Of a stretch of DNA of 64,000 bases, positions 25,009 to 34,260 are shown piece after piece (within the stretch, counting starts at the first letter, position 1; each line of letters begins with the position of its first letter). The stretch lies in NCBI RefSeq assembly GCF_003614435.1, contig NZ_CP025546.1:6076001-6140000 (forward strand). Reading direction: 5' to 3'. The notes below the pieces were generated by a model. That model was not told where the DNA came from, did no database searches, and was given only the letters and a program-made list of their open reading frames with translations. Made by a program: the position numbers and the translations under genes. This DNA is from Mycobacterium paragordonae (GTDB lineage: Bacteria > Actinomycetota > Actinomycetes > Mycobacteriales > Mycobacteriaceae).

Positions 25009-26163
25009 CTACTGCGCCGCCGTGCCGGGCGGAATCTTGAACGGGTCGGCCGCCTGCCCGGACAGGTTTGCCAACTGGCCCATCAGGAAGTCCGGCGCAT
25101 TCAGCACCTCGTCCATGTGCATCATGTTCGGGTCCAGGGCGTAGCTCGTCGGGAAGAACGTCTCACCGAGCCGGCGCAGGGTCAGGTCGAACGTGGTGAA
25201 CACGTTGAGGTAGTCACCGCGCACCGCCTGCTTGATGCCGAAGTTGGGGAACGGGAACGTCAGCATGATCTGCAGCGAAGTGACGAAGTTCTTCTTGTTA
25301 TCGTTGAGCGCCTTGATCGCCGAGTACAGGTCCTTGAGGTCGGCGGCGAAGTCGGTCTTGGTCTTGGACAACACGTTTGAGGTGACCTGAGCCAGCCGGT
25401 TCAGCGCGCTGAAGGCCTGGACGATGTTGTCGCGGTTCTTGTTGAGCACGCGCAGCGCCTCGGGCAACGAGTCCAGCGCCCGGCCCAGGTTGTCCTTGTC
25501 GCGCGCCAGGATCGAGGAGAACCGGTTGAGTCCCTCGACCGCGGAGATGATGTCGTTGACCTGCTTGTTGAGACCCGAAGTCAACTCCGCGAGCCGGGGC
25601 ATCAGGTCGACGAACTGGCCCTGCCGGCCGGCCACGGCCTGGTAGGTCTCGTCGGTGATCTCTTCCAGCGCACCGACGTTGCCCTTGTTGACCACCACAC
25701 CGAGAGCCGAGAACACTTCCTCGGTGGTCGGGAAGCGGCCCGTCCTGGACTCCGGGATGCGCCCCCCGTTGACCAGCCGGCCCGTCGGCGCCTGGTCGGT
25801 CGGCGGAGCCAGGTCGATGTGCAGCGAACCCAGCAACGAGGTCTGGGCCACCTTGGCCACCGCGTTGGCCGGCAGCACCACGTTCTTGTCCAGCGCCAGT
25901 TTCACTGCGGCATAGAAGGATCCGTCGGAACGCTGCTCGGCCGAGATGCCGGCCACACTGCCCACGGTGACGTCGTCGACCATCACCGGGGAGTTCTGCG
26001 GCAACGTCGACACGTCGGGCAGTTCGACGGTGATCGAGTACGCGCCGCCGCCGTGGCCTGCGGTGCCGGGCATCGACAGGGAATTCAGCCCGCCGAACGA
26101 GCACCCGGCCAGCAGCGTGCTGCCGACGACAAACACTGTGGCGCGCAACAGGATTCGCTTCAT
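25009..26163 (-). CDS. lprN: Mce4E lipoprotein LprN (Rv3495c)
   Basis: 384 residues, the same length as the M. tuberculosis orthologue. Lipobox LLAGC with acylated Cys21, then the Mce domain (YSITVELPDVSTLPQNSPVM, VDDVTVGSV) and a long helical region. E-type subunits are the lipoprotein members of each Mce complex. ATG overlaps the mce4D stop by 4 bases (ATGA), indicating coupling. Confidence 0.95.
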   Translation of the reverse strand: MKRILLRATVFVVGSTLLAGCSFGGLNSLSMPGTAGHGGGAYSITVELPDVSTLPQNSPVMVDDVTVGSVAGISAEQRSDGSFYAAVKLALDKNVVLPANAVAKVAQTSLLGSLHIDLAPPTDQAPTGRLVNGGRIPESRTGRFPTTEEVFSALGVVVNKGNVGALEEITDETYQAVAGRQGQFVDLMPRLAELTSGLNKQVNDIISAVEGLNRFSSILARDKDNLGRALDSLPEALRVLNKNRDNIVQAFSALNRLAQVTSNVLSKTKTDFAADLKDLYSAIKALNDNKKNFVTSLQIMLTFPFPNFGIKQAVRGDYLNVFTTFDLTLRRLGETFFPTSYALDPNMMHMDEVLNAPDFLMGQLANLSGQAADPFKIPPGTAAQ

Positions 26164-27590
26164 CGTCCCGCTCCTTGCTCGGCAGGCAGCGGTCCGGGTG
26201 CCGGCCCCGGCGCCGCGGCCGGTGCCGCGGGTGCGGGTCCTGGTGCAGGTCCCGGTGCGGGCCCGTACCCCGGCGGCGACGCCGGGCCCGGGCCGGGCGT
26301 GGTGGGCACGAACAGGTTCTGCAGGTCCGTGATGTTGGTCGGCGCCGGCTGGCCCGAACCCTTGGCCGGAATCCAGGTCAGCTCCGGCACCGGGGTTTCC
26401 GCCTTGGCCGCGGTGGCGGGGGTGTCGTAGATGATCTGCCCCTTGTAGGCGGTGATCATGTTGATCGGGTGGAACATGATCGGTGGGAAGTTCACGGTGA
26501 GCCGGCGCAGCACCGGGCCGAGGCGCTCCCGGCAGATCTCGGCGCGCTTGAAGTACTCCGGCCCGGACGGCCCGGCCGCGGTGTCAAAGGACCCACCGCA
26601 GATGAACTGAACGGGGTTCATGAAGTTGGGCAGCGACAGCAGACCGTTCAGGGTGCCCTGCGCCGGGTCGTAGATGTTGTAGAAGTTCGTGATACCGGGA
26701 CCCGCGACGTGCAGAACCTGCTCGATGTTCTCGCTCTGGTCGCTCAGGGTCTGGGTGAAGTCGGTCAGCTGGTTGACCGTCTCGATCAGCGTCGAGTTGT
26801 TCTCGTGCAGGAATCCCCGGACGTCCGACAGGGCCTGGTTCAGTGATCCGAGCGTGTGGTCGAGGTCCCGGGAGCTGTCGGCGAGCACCTGGGAGACCGA
26901 GGCCACGTGCCCAGCAAACTGAACGATCTGCTCGTTGCTCTGCGACAGCGCGTCGACGAGCACCTGCAGGTTCTTCACCGTGCCGAAGATGTCGCTGCGC
27001 GAATCCCCAAGGCGCCCAGCCACTTGCGCAAGCTCACGCAGGGCGTTGTGGAAGGAGTCGCCGTTGCCGTTGAGGGTGTCCGCGGCCTGGTTGATCGCCG
27101 CGCCCAGCGGGCCCTGCATCTCGCCGGCCGCCGGGCTGAGCGAGACGGACAGCTGGGTCAGCGCTTCCTTGACCTCGTCCCACTCCACCGGGACCGCGGT
27201 GCGGGTCAGGTCGATGCTGGCGCCGTCCGGCAACGAGGGGCCGCCGGTGAACGCCGGAGTGAGCTGGATGAAGCGGGCCGCCACCAGGTTCGGCGACATG
27301 ATCACGGCCTTGGCGTCCGCCGGGATCTTGACGCCGTCCTTCACCTTCATGGTGATCTTGACGTCGGACGCACGCGGTTCGATGGAGTCGATCTCCCCCA
27401 CCGGCACGCCCAGAATGCGCACCTGGTCCCCGGGGTAGAGCCCGACGGCCGAGGTGAAGTAAGCGGTGAGCTTGCGTCCACCGCCCCCGGCCGAGAACAG
27501 CACGTAGGCGCCGCCCACCAGCACCGCCACCAACACGACGATGGTGACGGTCCGCCAGCCCTTGCTGCCGAAGCGCTTCGCTGTTGTCAT
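26160..27590 (-). CDS. mce4D: Mce4D, cholesterol importer subunit (Rv3496c)
   Basis: 476 residues. Cytoplasmic basic start, membrane helix (TVTIVVLVAVLVGGAYVLFS), Mce domain (LTAYFTSAVGLYPGDQVRIL, GVPVGEIDSIEPR), helical region with repeated Leu heptads, and a C-terminal Pro/Ala/Gly tail of PAPGP repeats. It is slightly longer than the M. tuberculosis protein, the difference lying in the low-complexity tail. It overlaps lprN by 4 bases. Confidence 0.94.
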   Translation of the reverse strand: MTTAKRFGSKGWRTVTIVVLVAVLVGGAYVLFSAGGGGRKLTAYFTSAVGLYPGDQVRILGVPVGEIDSIEPRASDVKITMKVKDGVKIPADAKAVIMSPNLVAARFIQLTPAFTGGPSLPDGASIDLTRTAVPVEWDEVKEALTQLSVSLSPAAGEMQGPLGAAINQAADTLNGNGDSFHNALRELAQVAGRLGDSRSDIFGTVKNLQVLVDALSQSNEQIVQFAGHVASVSQVLADSSRDLDHTLGSLNQALSDVRGFLHENNSTLIETVNQLTDFTQTLSDQSENIEQVLHVAGPGITNFYNIYDPAQGTLNGLLSLPNFMNPVQFICGGSFDTAAGPSGPEYFKRAEICRERLGPVLRRLTVNFPPIMFHPINMITAYKGQIIYDTPATAAKAETPVPELTWIPAKGSGQPAPTNITDLQNLFVPTTPGPGPASPPGYGPAPGPAPGPAPAAPAAAPGPAPGPLPAEQGAGR

Positions 27591-27600
27591 ATGGACTCGA

Positions 27601-28677
27601 TCATGGTGATTTCGGCCTAATCGTCCAGCGCTCCTGGATCATGCCGCGCAGGTAGTCGGCGAAGCTATCGGGCAGCTTGCCCGGCTGGAAGACCACGTCG
27701 AACATGGTGGCCACCAGCGGCGCCGGGATGGCGCCGAAGACGTTGACGTTGAATCCCGGGCCGGAGCCGACCACCTCGCCCAGCGTGGTGGCGTAGGTCG
27801 GGAGCCGCTTGAGGGCCTCGGTGATGTAGTCGCGACGCTCGTTCAGGTTGGCCAGCACCTGGTTGATCTTGGTCAGGGCCGGGCCGAATTCCTTCCGGTT
27901 GTCGTTGACGAAGCCGGACAGTTGCGCGGACACGTCGTCGATGCCGGAGATCAGCGCACTCAACGCCGAGCGGCGCTCATCCAGCGCGGCGAACAACTGG
28001 TCGCCCTGGTCCACCAGCTTCTTCACCTGGCCGGCCCGATCGGACAACACCGCCGTCACCGACTTGGCGTGGGCCAGCAGACCCTGCAGCGCCTCGTCGC
28101 GGCTGTTCAGGGTGCGTGACAGCGTGGTCACGCCGTCCAGCGCGCCCCGTAACCCGGGGGTGGCGTCGTGCAGAGTCTCGGTGAGCACCTTCAGCGCGTG
28201 CTCGAACTGGGGCTTGTTCAGGTTGTTGGCGTTCTGCCCGAGGTCCTCGAGTGCCCCGGCCAGGGTGTAGGGCGTCGTCGTCCGGCTGAGCGGAATGGTG
28301 GTGGCGTTGCCCGAGCCGGCCGGGCTCACCGAGACCGAGCGCTCGCCGAGGATGGTGTCGGTGCGGATCGCGGCCAGCGACTGGTCCCCGACGACGACGT
28401 GCCGGTCGACGCTGAAGGTGATCTTGGCGGTGTCACCGGCCAGCGCCACATCGGACACCTTGCCCACCTTGACGCCCGAGACCAGCACGTTGTTGCCGGG
28501 CGTGATGCCACCCGCGTCGCTGAAGTAGGCGGTGTAGGTCTTGCCCTGCGGCCAGAACGGCAACCCCGAGTAACCGAATGCGATGAGGACGACGAAGGTC
28601 ACCACCGCCAGGCCGATGATGCCGGTGCGGAGCGGATCCTGGTCGCGTTTGCTTGGCTTCTTGCTATTGCTTGGCAA
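27601..28677 (-). CDS. mce4C: Mce4C, cholesterol importer subunit (Rv3497c)
   Basis: 358 residues. Membrane helix near 19-38 (GIIGLAVVTFVVLIAFGYSG), Mce domain (YTAYFSDAGGITPGNNVLV, SGVKVGKVSDVAL), then a coiled helical section to the C-terminus (MIQERWTIRPKSP). No low-complexity tail. Its first 14 bases overlap the end of mce4B, so it is translated from within the upstream gene. Confidence 0.94.
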   Translation of the reverse strand: MPSNSKKPSKRDQDPLRTGIIGLAVVTFVVLIAFGYSGLPFWPQGKTYTAYFSDAGGITPGNNVLVSGVKVGKVSDVALAGDTAKITFSVDRHVVVGDQSLAAIRTDTILGERSVSVSPAGSGNATTIPLSRTTTPYTLAGALEDLGQNANNLNKPQFEHALKVLTETLHDATPGLRGALDGVTTLSRTLNSRDEALQGLLAHAKSVTAVLSDRAGQVKKLVDQGDQLFAALDERRSALSALISGIDDVSAQLSGFVNDNRKEFGPALTKINQVLANLNERRDYITEALKRLPTYATTLGEVVGSGPGFNVNVFGAIPAPLVATMFDVVFQPGKLPDSFADYLRGMIQERWTIRPKSP

Positions 28678-29719
28678 AGGCGCACCTCCCCTTGCTGGAA
28701 TCCACCTGGCCGCCCATCCCGATCCGGATGTCGGAGCCGGCCGGCCCGTTGATCTTGATCGTCACCGAGCAGAAGTAGATGTTGAAGAACGAGCCGTAGG
28801 TGCCCAACGCCGCCAGCCGCAGGTAGTCCTCGCCGAGTTGCTCGACGTCGTTGTTGATCTCGGCTTTCCGGTTGTCGAGTTCGGTGGCCAACGGCCGCGC
28901 GTTCTCCAGGACGCCCTGCAGCGGCCGGCGCGAATTGCGCAGCAGCTCAGTCAGATCCGTCGTAGTCGAGGCGAGCGGCGGGATCGCGCCGGCGATGGTG
29001 TCCTTGTTCTTGGCCAGCCCCTCGATCAGCTGCTGCAACTGGTCGACGCTGGCCGAGAACTGTGCGCTGCGCTGGTCGACGGTGCCCAGGACGGTGTTGA
29101 GGTTGGTGATCACGTCGCCGATCAGCTGGTCGCGCTTACCCAGCGCATTGGAGAAGCTGCTGGTGTCGGCGAGCACGTTGGCCACCGCGCCGCCCTGACC
29201 CTGCAGCAGTTCGATGACAGCGCTGCTGATCGTGTTGATCTTGTCCGCGTCCAGGCCTTTCAGCACCGGCTTCAGCCCGCCGAGCAGCGCGTCGAGGTCG
29301 AGCGCGGGCTGGGTGTGCTGGGAGTTCATCGTCCCGCCGGGTGGCAGCTTGCGCAGTTCGCCGGGGCCCGAGGTGATCTCCAGGAACCGGTCGCCGACGA
29401 GGTTCTCGTAGCGGATCACCGCGCGACTCGACGAGTAGAGCGTGTAGCGGGCGTCGACGCCGAATTCCACGTCGACGGTGTTGTCGGGGTTGAGCTTGAC
29501 GCCGGACACCGCGCCGACGGGCACGCCGGCGATGCGCACCTTCTGGCCGCCCTTGAGCTTGGAGGCGTCCAGGAAGGTCGCGTGGTAGGTGTTCTCGGAA
29601 CCGAACCGGAAGTCGCCGAACACCACCACCAGCGCGGCACTGGCCAGCACCATCGTCACGACGAAGACGCCGACCTTGATCATCATCGACCGGTGCGACG
29701 GCATTGCTCCGGAGGCCAT
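28664..29719 (-). CDS. mce4B: Mce4B, cholesterol importer subunit (Rv3498c)
   Basis: 351 residues. Membrane helix (MMIKVGVFVVTMVLASAALVVV), Mce domain (YHATFLDASKLKGGQKVRIA, GVPVGAVSGVKL), helical segment with a DQLIGDVITNLNTVLG-type repeat, and two conserved cysteines near the end (YFCSV, GRCAF). ATG overlaps the mce4A stop as TGATG. Confidence 0.94.
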   Translation of the reverse strand: MASGAMPSHRSMMIKVGVFVVTMVLASAALVVVFGDFRFGSENTYHATFLDASKLKGGQKVRIAGVPVGAVSGVKLNPDNTVDVEFGVDARYTLYSSSRAVIRYENLVGDRFLEITSGPGELRKLPPGGTMNSQHTQPALDLDALLGGLKPVLKGLDADKINTISSAVIELLQGQGGAVANVLADTSSFSNALGKRDQLIGDVITNLNTVLGTVDQRSAQFSASVDQLQQLIEGLAKNKDTIAGAIPPLASTTTDLTELLRNSRRPLQGVLENARPLATELDNRKAEINNDVEQLGEDYLRLAALGTYGSFFNIYFCSVTIKINGPAGSDIRIGMGGQVDSSKGRCAFAKQ

Positions 29720-30921
29720 CAGAAGTCATCCCGCTCTGCGAAGGCGCCGTGGAAGAGGAACTGCAGCGTTGACGGCGCGTCGAACTGGAACTCGGTGAAC
29801 GGCTCGTACGGGATGTTCGCGTTGTCGGTGACCAGGAACGGCGCCCGGTAGAACGACCCACCGGTCTGCTTGGTGGGGATGTCCGGAAGACCGCGGCAGT
29901 TCGGGCCGCCGGAGGCGTTAACGATCGGCAGGCTCTCGGGATAGGTGTAGGACGGGGCGCCGATGACGAAGCTCGACGAGGTGAACAGACCCGCCTTCCG
30001 CACACCGATCAACGGGGCGAACTCCTTGATACCGCGATCGATGCCGGCCAGCAGGCAGCCGAACTCCGGCGAGTAGTCCGCCGCCACCTTGAGCGGGGCG
30101 CGCAGCCGGTTGATGGTGTCGATCAAATTCTGCTCGGCCGGTGCCAGCGTCTCGTAACCGTTGTTGGCCAGGCCGATCGCAGCCAACAGCGTGGTGTTGA
30201 GGTTGGACTGCTCGTCGACGACCGTCTTGCTGATCGTCGGCAGGTTCGCGAACACCGTGTTCAGGTCGGGTGCGGCGTCCCCGTAGATGTTGGTCACGAT
30301 GCCGGCCTTGCGGAAATCCTCCTGCAGGGTCGGCAGCTTCGGATTCGCTTGGCGGGTAAGCGTATTGAGCCCCGACAGCAGCGCCCCCAGGTCGTCGCCG
30401 TGGCCGCGCAGGCCTTCCGACAGCGCACTGAGCGTGCCGTTCAACTCGACCGGGTCGACCTTGTGCAGCAGGTTGATCAGCGACTGGAACAGCGTGTTGA
30501 CCTCCAGCTGCACCGCGGAGGCCTCCACCGTGGAGTTCGGGCGCAGCGACGTCGCGGCCGCGGTCTGGGGCGGGATGAACTCCACCGACTTGGCGCCGAA
30601 GATGGTGTTCCCCGCGATGTGCACCGTGGCGTTGGACGGGACGTAATGCAGGTTGTGGCTGTAGATGGCCAGCTTCAGTCGCGCCTGGTCGCCGCTGTAG
30701 CTGATGTCTTCGACCTTGCCGATCTGGATGCCGCGGAACTTCACCTTGGCACCTGGCTCCATCACCAGTCCGGCGCGCTTGGACGCGACCGTCACGGTCT
30801 CGGTCGAGGTGAACGCGGCGGTGTAGGACAGGTAGGTCAGGACCGCCGCCGCCACCATCAAACCGGCGAGCGTCGCCGCGGCCACCCGGCCGGCGGTTCG
30901 TCGTGATCCCATGCCTGCCAT
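29719..30921 (-). CDS. mce4A: Mce4A, cholesterol importer subunit (Rv3499c)
   Basis: 400 residues, the same as M. tuberculosis Mce4A. Signal-anchor (AAATLAGLMVAAAVLTYLSY), Mce domain (VTVASKRAGLVMEPGAKVKF, RGIQIGKVEDISY), helical region, and a C-terminal part with a single pair of Cys (FGCLLAG, NCRGLP). An internal ATG at codon 4 is a possible alternative start. It follows yrbE4B by 5 bases. Confidence 0.95.
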   Translation of the reverse strand: MAGMGSRRTAGRVAAATLAGLMVAAAVLTYLSYTAAFTSTETVTVASKRAGLVMEPGAKVKFRGIQIGKVEDISYSGDQARLKLAIYSHNLHYVPSNATVHIAGNTIFGAKSVEFIPPQTAAATSLRPNSTVEASAVQLEVNTLFQSLINLLHKVDPVELNGTLSALSEGLRGHGDDLGALLSGLNTLTRQANPKLPTLQEDFRKAGIVTNIYGDAAPDLNTVFANLPTISKTVVDEQSNLNTTLLAAIGLANNGYETLAPAEQNLIDTINRLRAPLKVAADYSPEFGCLLAGIDRGIKEFAPLIGVRKAGLFTSSSFVIGAPSYTYPESLPIVNASGGPNCRGLPDIPTKQTGGSFYRAPFLVTDNANIPYEPFTEFQFDAPSTLQFLFHGAFAERDDF

Positions 30922-30926
30922 AGCCG

Positions 30927-31769
30927 TTACCCGGAGAGGTTGAAGTTGCCGGTCGCTCCGTAAACCGCGAGCGAGATGAGCAGGGTGATGACGACGACGA
31001 CGATCAGCGAGGTACGAACAGCCTGACCGACGGCGATGCCGACGCCGACCGAGCCGCCGCTGGCGTTATAGCCGTAGTAGGTGTGCACCAGCATGACCGC
31101 GATCGACATAGCGATGGCCTGGGCGAAGGACCACAGCAGGTCCGACGGGATCAGGAAGGTGTTGAAGTAGTGGTCGTACAGGCCGGCGGACTGGCCGTTG
31201 ATGAACACGGTCGTGAAGCGGGCGGCGAAGAACGCGGCCAGCACCGACAGTGAGTACAGCGGGATGATCGCCACCAGTCCCGCGATGAGCCGCGTCGACA
31301 CCAGGTAGGAAACCGAGTGCACCGCCATGCATTCGACGGCATCGATCTCTTCGGAGACCCGCATCGCGCCGAGCTGGGCGGTGGCGCCGGCGCCGATGGT
31401 GGCGGCCAGCGCGATGCCGGCGATGACCGGCGCGACCACGCGGACGTTCAGGAACGCCGAGAGGAAGCCGGTCAGGGCCTCGATGCCGATGTTGCCCAGC
31501 GAGGAATAGCCCTGCACGGCAATCACACCGCCGGAGGCGAGTGTCAGGAATGCGGCGACGCCGACGGTGCCGCCGATCATGATCAGCGCACCGGCACCGA
31601 GCGTCATCTCGGCGATCAGCCGGATGGTCTCCTTGCGGTATTTGGTGACGGCGTTGGGGATGTAGCGCACGGTTTCGCCGTAGAACAGCGCCTGCTCCCC
31701 GAAGTTGTCGACCGGTGCGGCAAATCTCGAGAAAAAGCGCTTGAAGCGGAGGGTGGCGTCGTAGCTCAT
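30927..31769 (-). CDS. yrbE4B: YrbE4B permease (MlaE family, Rv3500c)
   Basis: 280 residues, about five or six membrane helices, MlaE-type permease. The EIDAVECMAVHSVSYLVSTR segment is the conserved EExDA-like cytoplasmic loop that contacts the ATPase. It forms the inner-membrane pore of the Mce4 sterol importer with YrbE4A. The gene lies 46 bases after yrbE4A. Confidence 0.96.
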   Translation of the reverse strand: MSYDATLRFKRFFSRFAAPVDNFGEQALFYGETVRYIPNAVTKYRKETIRLIAEMTLGAGALIMIGGTVGVAAFLTLASGGVIAVQGYSSLGNIGIEALTGFLSAFLNVRVVAPVIAGIALAATIGAGATAQLGAMRVSEEIDAVECMAVHSVSYLVSTRLIAGLVAIIPLYSLSVLAAFFAARFTTVFINGQSAGLYDHYFNTFLIPSDLLWSFAQAIAMSIAVMLVHTYYGYNASGGSVGVGIAVGQAVRTSLIVVVVITLLISLAVYGATGNFNLSG

Positions 31770-31815
31770 CGCATGATCACCATCGCTCGTCCGCCGTCAT
31801 GTGTTACCCCGTCCC

Positions 31816-32580
31816 CTACTTGGCCGAGATTCTGACGCCGATGGCGGTCATGACGACGTTGATGACGAAGAGGCAGATGAAGGCGTAGACGACGGTTTCG
31901 TTGACCGCATTGCCGACTCCCTTGGGACCGCCCTTGACGGTCAGACCGCGGTAACAGCCGACCAGACCCGCCATGACTCCGAACAGCAGCGCCTTGACTT
32001 CGGCGAGGATGAGCTCGCGCAGTCCGGTGAGCACAGTCAGCCCGTTGATGAACGCACCAGGGTTGACGCCCTGCAGGAAAACGGAGAAAGCGTAGCCCCC
32101 GGACAGGCCGATGATGCACACCAGTCCGTTGAGCAGCAGGGCGACCAGCGTGGAGGCCAGCACCCTGGGCACCACGAGTCGCTGGATGGGGTCGATGCCG
32201 AGCACCCGCATCGCGTCGATTTCCTCGCGGATGGTGCGGGCTCCCAGGTCCGCGCAGATCGCGGTGGCCCCGGCGCCGGCCACCACCAGCACGGTGACGA
32301 TCGGTCCGAGCTGGGTGATGGTGCCGAATGCCGTTCCGGCGCCGGACAAGTCGGCCGCGCCGATCTCGCGCAGCAGGATGTTCAGGGTGAAGGCGACCAG
32401 CACGGTGAACGGAATCGACACCAGCAGCGTGGGAACCAGCGACACCCGCGCGACCATCCAGGTCTGGTCCAGGAACTCCCGCATCTGAAACGGCCGCCGG
32501 AAGGCGGCCCGTGCGGTCTCGATCGACATCTCGAAGAAGCCGCCGACTGCGCGGGCCGGCACGGCAACTTTCTGCAACAA
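31816..32580 (-). CDS. yrbE4A: YrbE4A permease (MlaE family, Rv3501c)
   Basis: 254 residues from TTG 32580, the length of the M. tuberculosis protein; a GGGGGGA lies 6 bases upstream, and the earlier in-frame TTG 32595 overlaps that site. About five membrane helices, with the conserved loop EEIDAMRVLGIDPIQRLVVPR. It is the first gene of the mce4 operon and pairs with YrbE4B. An insertion sequence begins only 101 bases upstream of its start, inside the promoter. Confidence 0.95.
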   Translation of the reverse strand: MLQKVAVPARAVGGFFEMSIETARAAFRRPFQMREFLDQTWMVARVSLVPTLLVSIPFTVLVAFTLNILLREIGAADLSGAGTAFGTITQLGPIVTVLVVAGAGATAICADLGARTIREEIDAMRVLGIDPIQRLVVPRVLASTLVALLLNGLVCIIGLSGGYAFSVFLQGVNPGAFINGLTVLTGLRELILAEVKALLFGVMAGLVGCYRGLTVKGGPKGVGNAVNETVVYAFICLFVINVVMTAIGVRISAK

Positions 32581-32670
32581 GCCCGGTCCCCCCAATCTGT
32601 TGCTCGCGGCGAAGTGCTGTCTGCCCTGAACACACCGTTGGATGACTCGTTGCTTGGTGTGAGCCGGCTC

Positions 32671-32700
32671 ATACTAACTACTTCGACCTGAAAAAGTCAG
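32671..32700 (-). promoter_or_regulatory. hybrid mce4 promoter at the insertion-sequence junction
   Basis: Read on the minus strand: -35 CTGACT (32700-32695) lies in the insertion-sequence end, an 18-base spacer contains most of the terminal repeat and the target duplication, and -10 TAGTAT (32676-32671) is native DNA plus the first two bases of the duplication. This would drive yrbE4A from about 90 bases upstream without the KstR-type operator. It is predicted from sequence only. Confidence 0.5.
32675..32680. repeat. left target-site duplication TAACTA
   Basis: TAACTA occurs directly outside both ends of the insertion sequence (here and at 34255-34260), as expected from a transposition with a 6-bp staggered cut. 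Confidence 0.85.
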
Positions 32701-34254
32701 GGCGTGGCGGTGGCTGAATTGGGCTTTGTTTGACGAGATGATGGCCTCGAACCCTTGGGCTAGAAGGGATCGAGGCCATCGTGCTTAGAACTGTAAATGA
32801 CCAGTTGTCGTTGTGGGATGCAATCCTGCCGCCGGAGCTGTTGGTGTTACCGAGGGAGTTGGGGCGGGTAGACGCGCTGCTAGATGATCCGGTGTTCTTC
32901 GCGCCGTTCACGCCGTACTTCGACACCCGTATCGGTCGTCCGTCGATTCCGATGGAGACCTATCTGCGGATGATGTTCTTGAAGTTCCGCTACCGGCTGG
33001 GCTTTGAGGCGTTGTGCCGTGAGGTCGGCGATTCGATTTCCTGGCAACGGTTTTGCCGGATTCCGTTCGGGACGCGTGTGCCGCACCCCACCACGCTGAT
33101 GAAACTGACCACTCGGTGTGGGGACGCTGCAGTGGCCGGCCTCAATGAGGCCTTGTTGGCCAAGGCCGCCGACGCCAAACTGTTGCGCACTGACAAGGTG
33201 CGTGCTGACACCACCGTGGTTGAGGCCGCAGTGGCCTATCCGACCGACTCGGGGCTCCTGGCCAAGGCGGTGACCACGATCGCCCGCACCATCACCCGCA
33301 TCCACAACGCTGGCGGGGCGGTGCGTACCCATGCCCGTGACCGCAGCCGCTCAGCGGGCCAGCGGGCCCGCTCGATCGCCTCCAAACTGCGGCTTCGCGG
33401 TGCGGTGGCCCGTGAGGAAGCTCAAGCCGTGGTCGCGCGGATCACCGGGGAGTTGGCCGGCATCGCCGAATCGGCGATGCGGGAAGCGGCCGCGGTGCGG
33501 CGCAATGCCCGCCGGGCTGTGCGCAACGCGACCGGGGTCCGCCGGGCTCGGCTATCTCGAGCGATCAACGACTTGGCCGCGATCATGGATAAGGCCCAAC
33601 GCGTGGTCACCCAAGCCCGTAGCCGCCTGACCGGGGTGATGCCGGACTCGGCGAGCCGGCTGGTCAGTTTCCACGACCCCGATGCCCGCCCGATCCGCAA
33701 AGGACGACTGGGCAAGCCCGTGGAGTTCGGCTACAAAGCCCAGGTCGTCGATAACGCCGATGGAGTCATCCTCGACCACAGCGTCGAGATCGGAAACCCC
33801 GCCGATGCCCCGCAGTTGGCTCCAGCGATCGCCCGGATCACTCGCCGCGCCGGCCACGCCCCCAGGGCAGTTACCGCCGATCGCGGCTACGGATACGCCT
33901 CGGTCGAAAACGATCTGCACGAGCAAGGAGTCCGCCATGTCGCGATTCCGCGTGCCAGTAAACCGAGTGCCGCTCGCCGCGAGTTCGAACACCGAAAAGC
34001 GTTCCGCGCCAAAATCAAATGGCGAACCGGATGCGAAGGACGCATCAACCACCTCAAACGCAGCTACAGCTGGAACCGCACGGAATTGACCACCCTCACC
34101 GGAGCCAGGACCTGGTGCGGACACGGGGTGTTCGCCCACAACCTCGTCAAGATCAGCGCCCTGGCCTCATGACAACAAACTCCCGCCAGCACCGAGCACC
34201 CGCCGTCACTGCCACCGACGAAGCCGTCGCCATCAACCCTTTTTCAGGTCGAAG
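32681..34254 (+). mobile_element. 1,574-bp insertion sequence with 16-bp terminal inverted repeats
   Basis: The ends are perfect 16-bp inverted repeats: CTTCGACCTGAAAAAG at 32681-32696 and its complement at 34239-34254. TAACTA is duplicated on both sides. It holds one full-length DDE transposase gene and nothing else apparent. Perfect ends, intact transposase and perfect duplication indicate a recent insertion. It sits between hsd4A and yrbE4A, genes that are adjacent in M. tuberculosis, and splits the mce4 promoter. Family placement (ISNCY or IS5/IS1182-like) is uncertain. Confidence 0.92.
32781..34172 (+). CDS. DDE transposase (DUF772 N-terminus)
   Basis: 463 residues, GTG start with GAGG 5 bases upstream. 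N-terminal DUF772-like region (residues about 40-115; GRPSIPMETYLRMMFLKFRY), then the catalytic core: Asp143 in RADTTVVE, Asp367 in TADRGYGYA, Glu419 in GCEGRINHLKR. A large Arg/Ala-rich helical insertion (about 160-290) sits between the first two acids. No stop or frameshift interrupts it, so the element could be active. It is transcribed opposite to the mce4 operon. Confidence 0.93.
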   Translation: MLRTVNDQLSLWDAILPPELLVLPRELGRVDALLDDPVFFAPFTPYFDTRIGRPSIPMETYLRMMFLKFRYRLGFEALCREVGDSISWQRFCRIPFGTRVPHPTTLMKLTTRCGDAAVAGLNEALLAKAADAKLLRTDKVRADTTVVEAAVAYPTDSGLLAKAVTTIARTITRIHNAGGAVRTHARDRSRSAGQRARSIASKLRLRGAVAREEAQAVVARITGELAGIAESAMREAAAVRRNARRAVRNATGVRRARLSRAINDLAAIMDKAQRVVTQARSRLTGVMPDSASRLVSFHDPDARPIRKGRLGKPVEFGYKAQVVDNADGVILDHSVEIGNPADAPQLAPAIARITRRAGHAPRAVTADRGYGYASVENDLHEQGVRHVAIPRASKPSAARREFEHRKAFRAKIKWRTGCEGRINHLKRSYSWNRTELTTLTGARTWCGHGVFAHNLVKISALAS

Positions 34255-34260
34255 TAACTA
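34255..34260. repeat. right target-site duplication TAACTA
   Basis: Matches 32675-32680 exactly. Its last two bases are also the first bases of the KstR-type operator. Confidence 0.85.

Noticed and set aside
31766..32635. 289-codon minus-strand frame alongside yrbE4A
   Set aside because: Overlaps yrbE4A in another frame and lacks hydrophobic segments; the yrbE4A frame matches its orthologue.
32681..34254. Insertion sequence as a composite transposon or carrier of hsd4A
   Set aside because: Perfect inverted repeats and target duplications enclose only the transposase gene; hsd4A lies outside.
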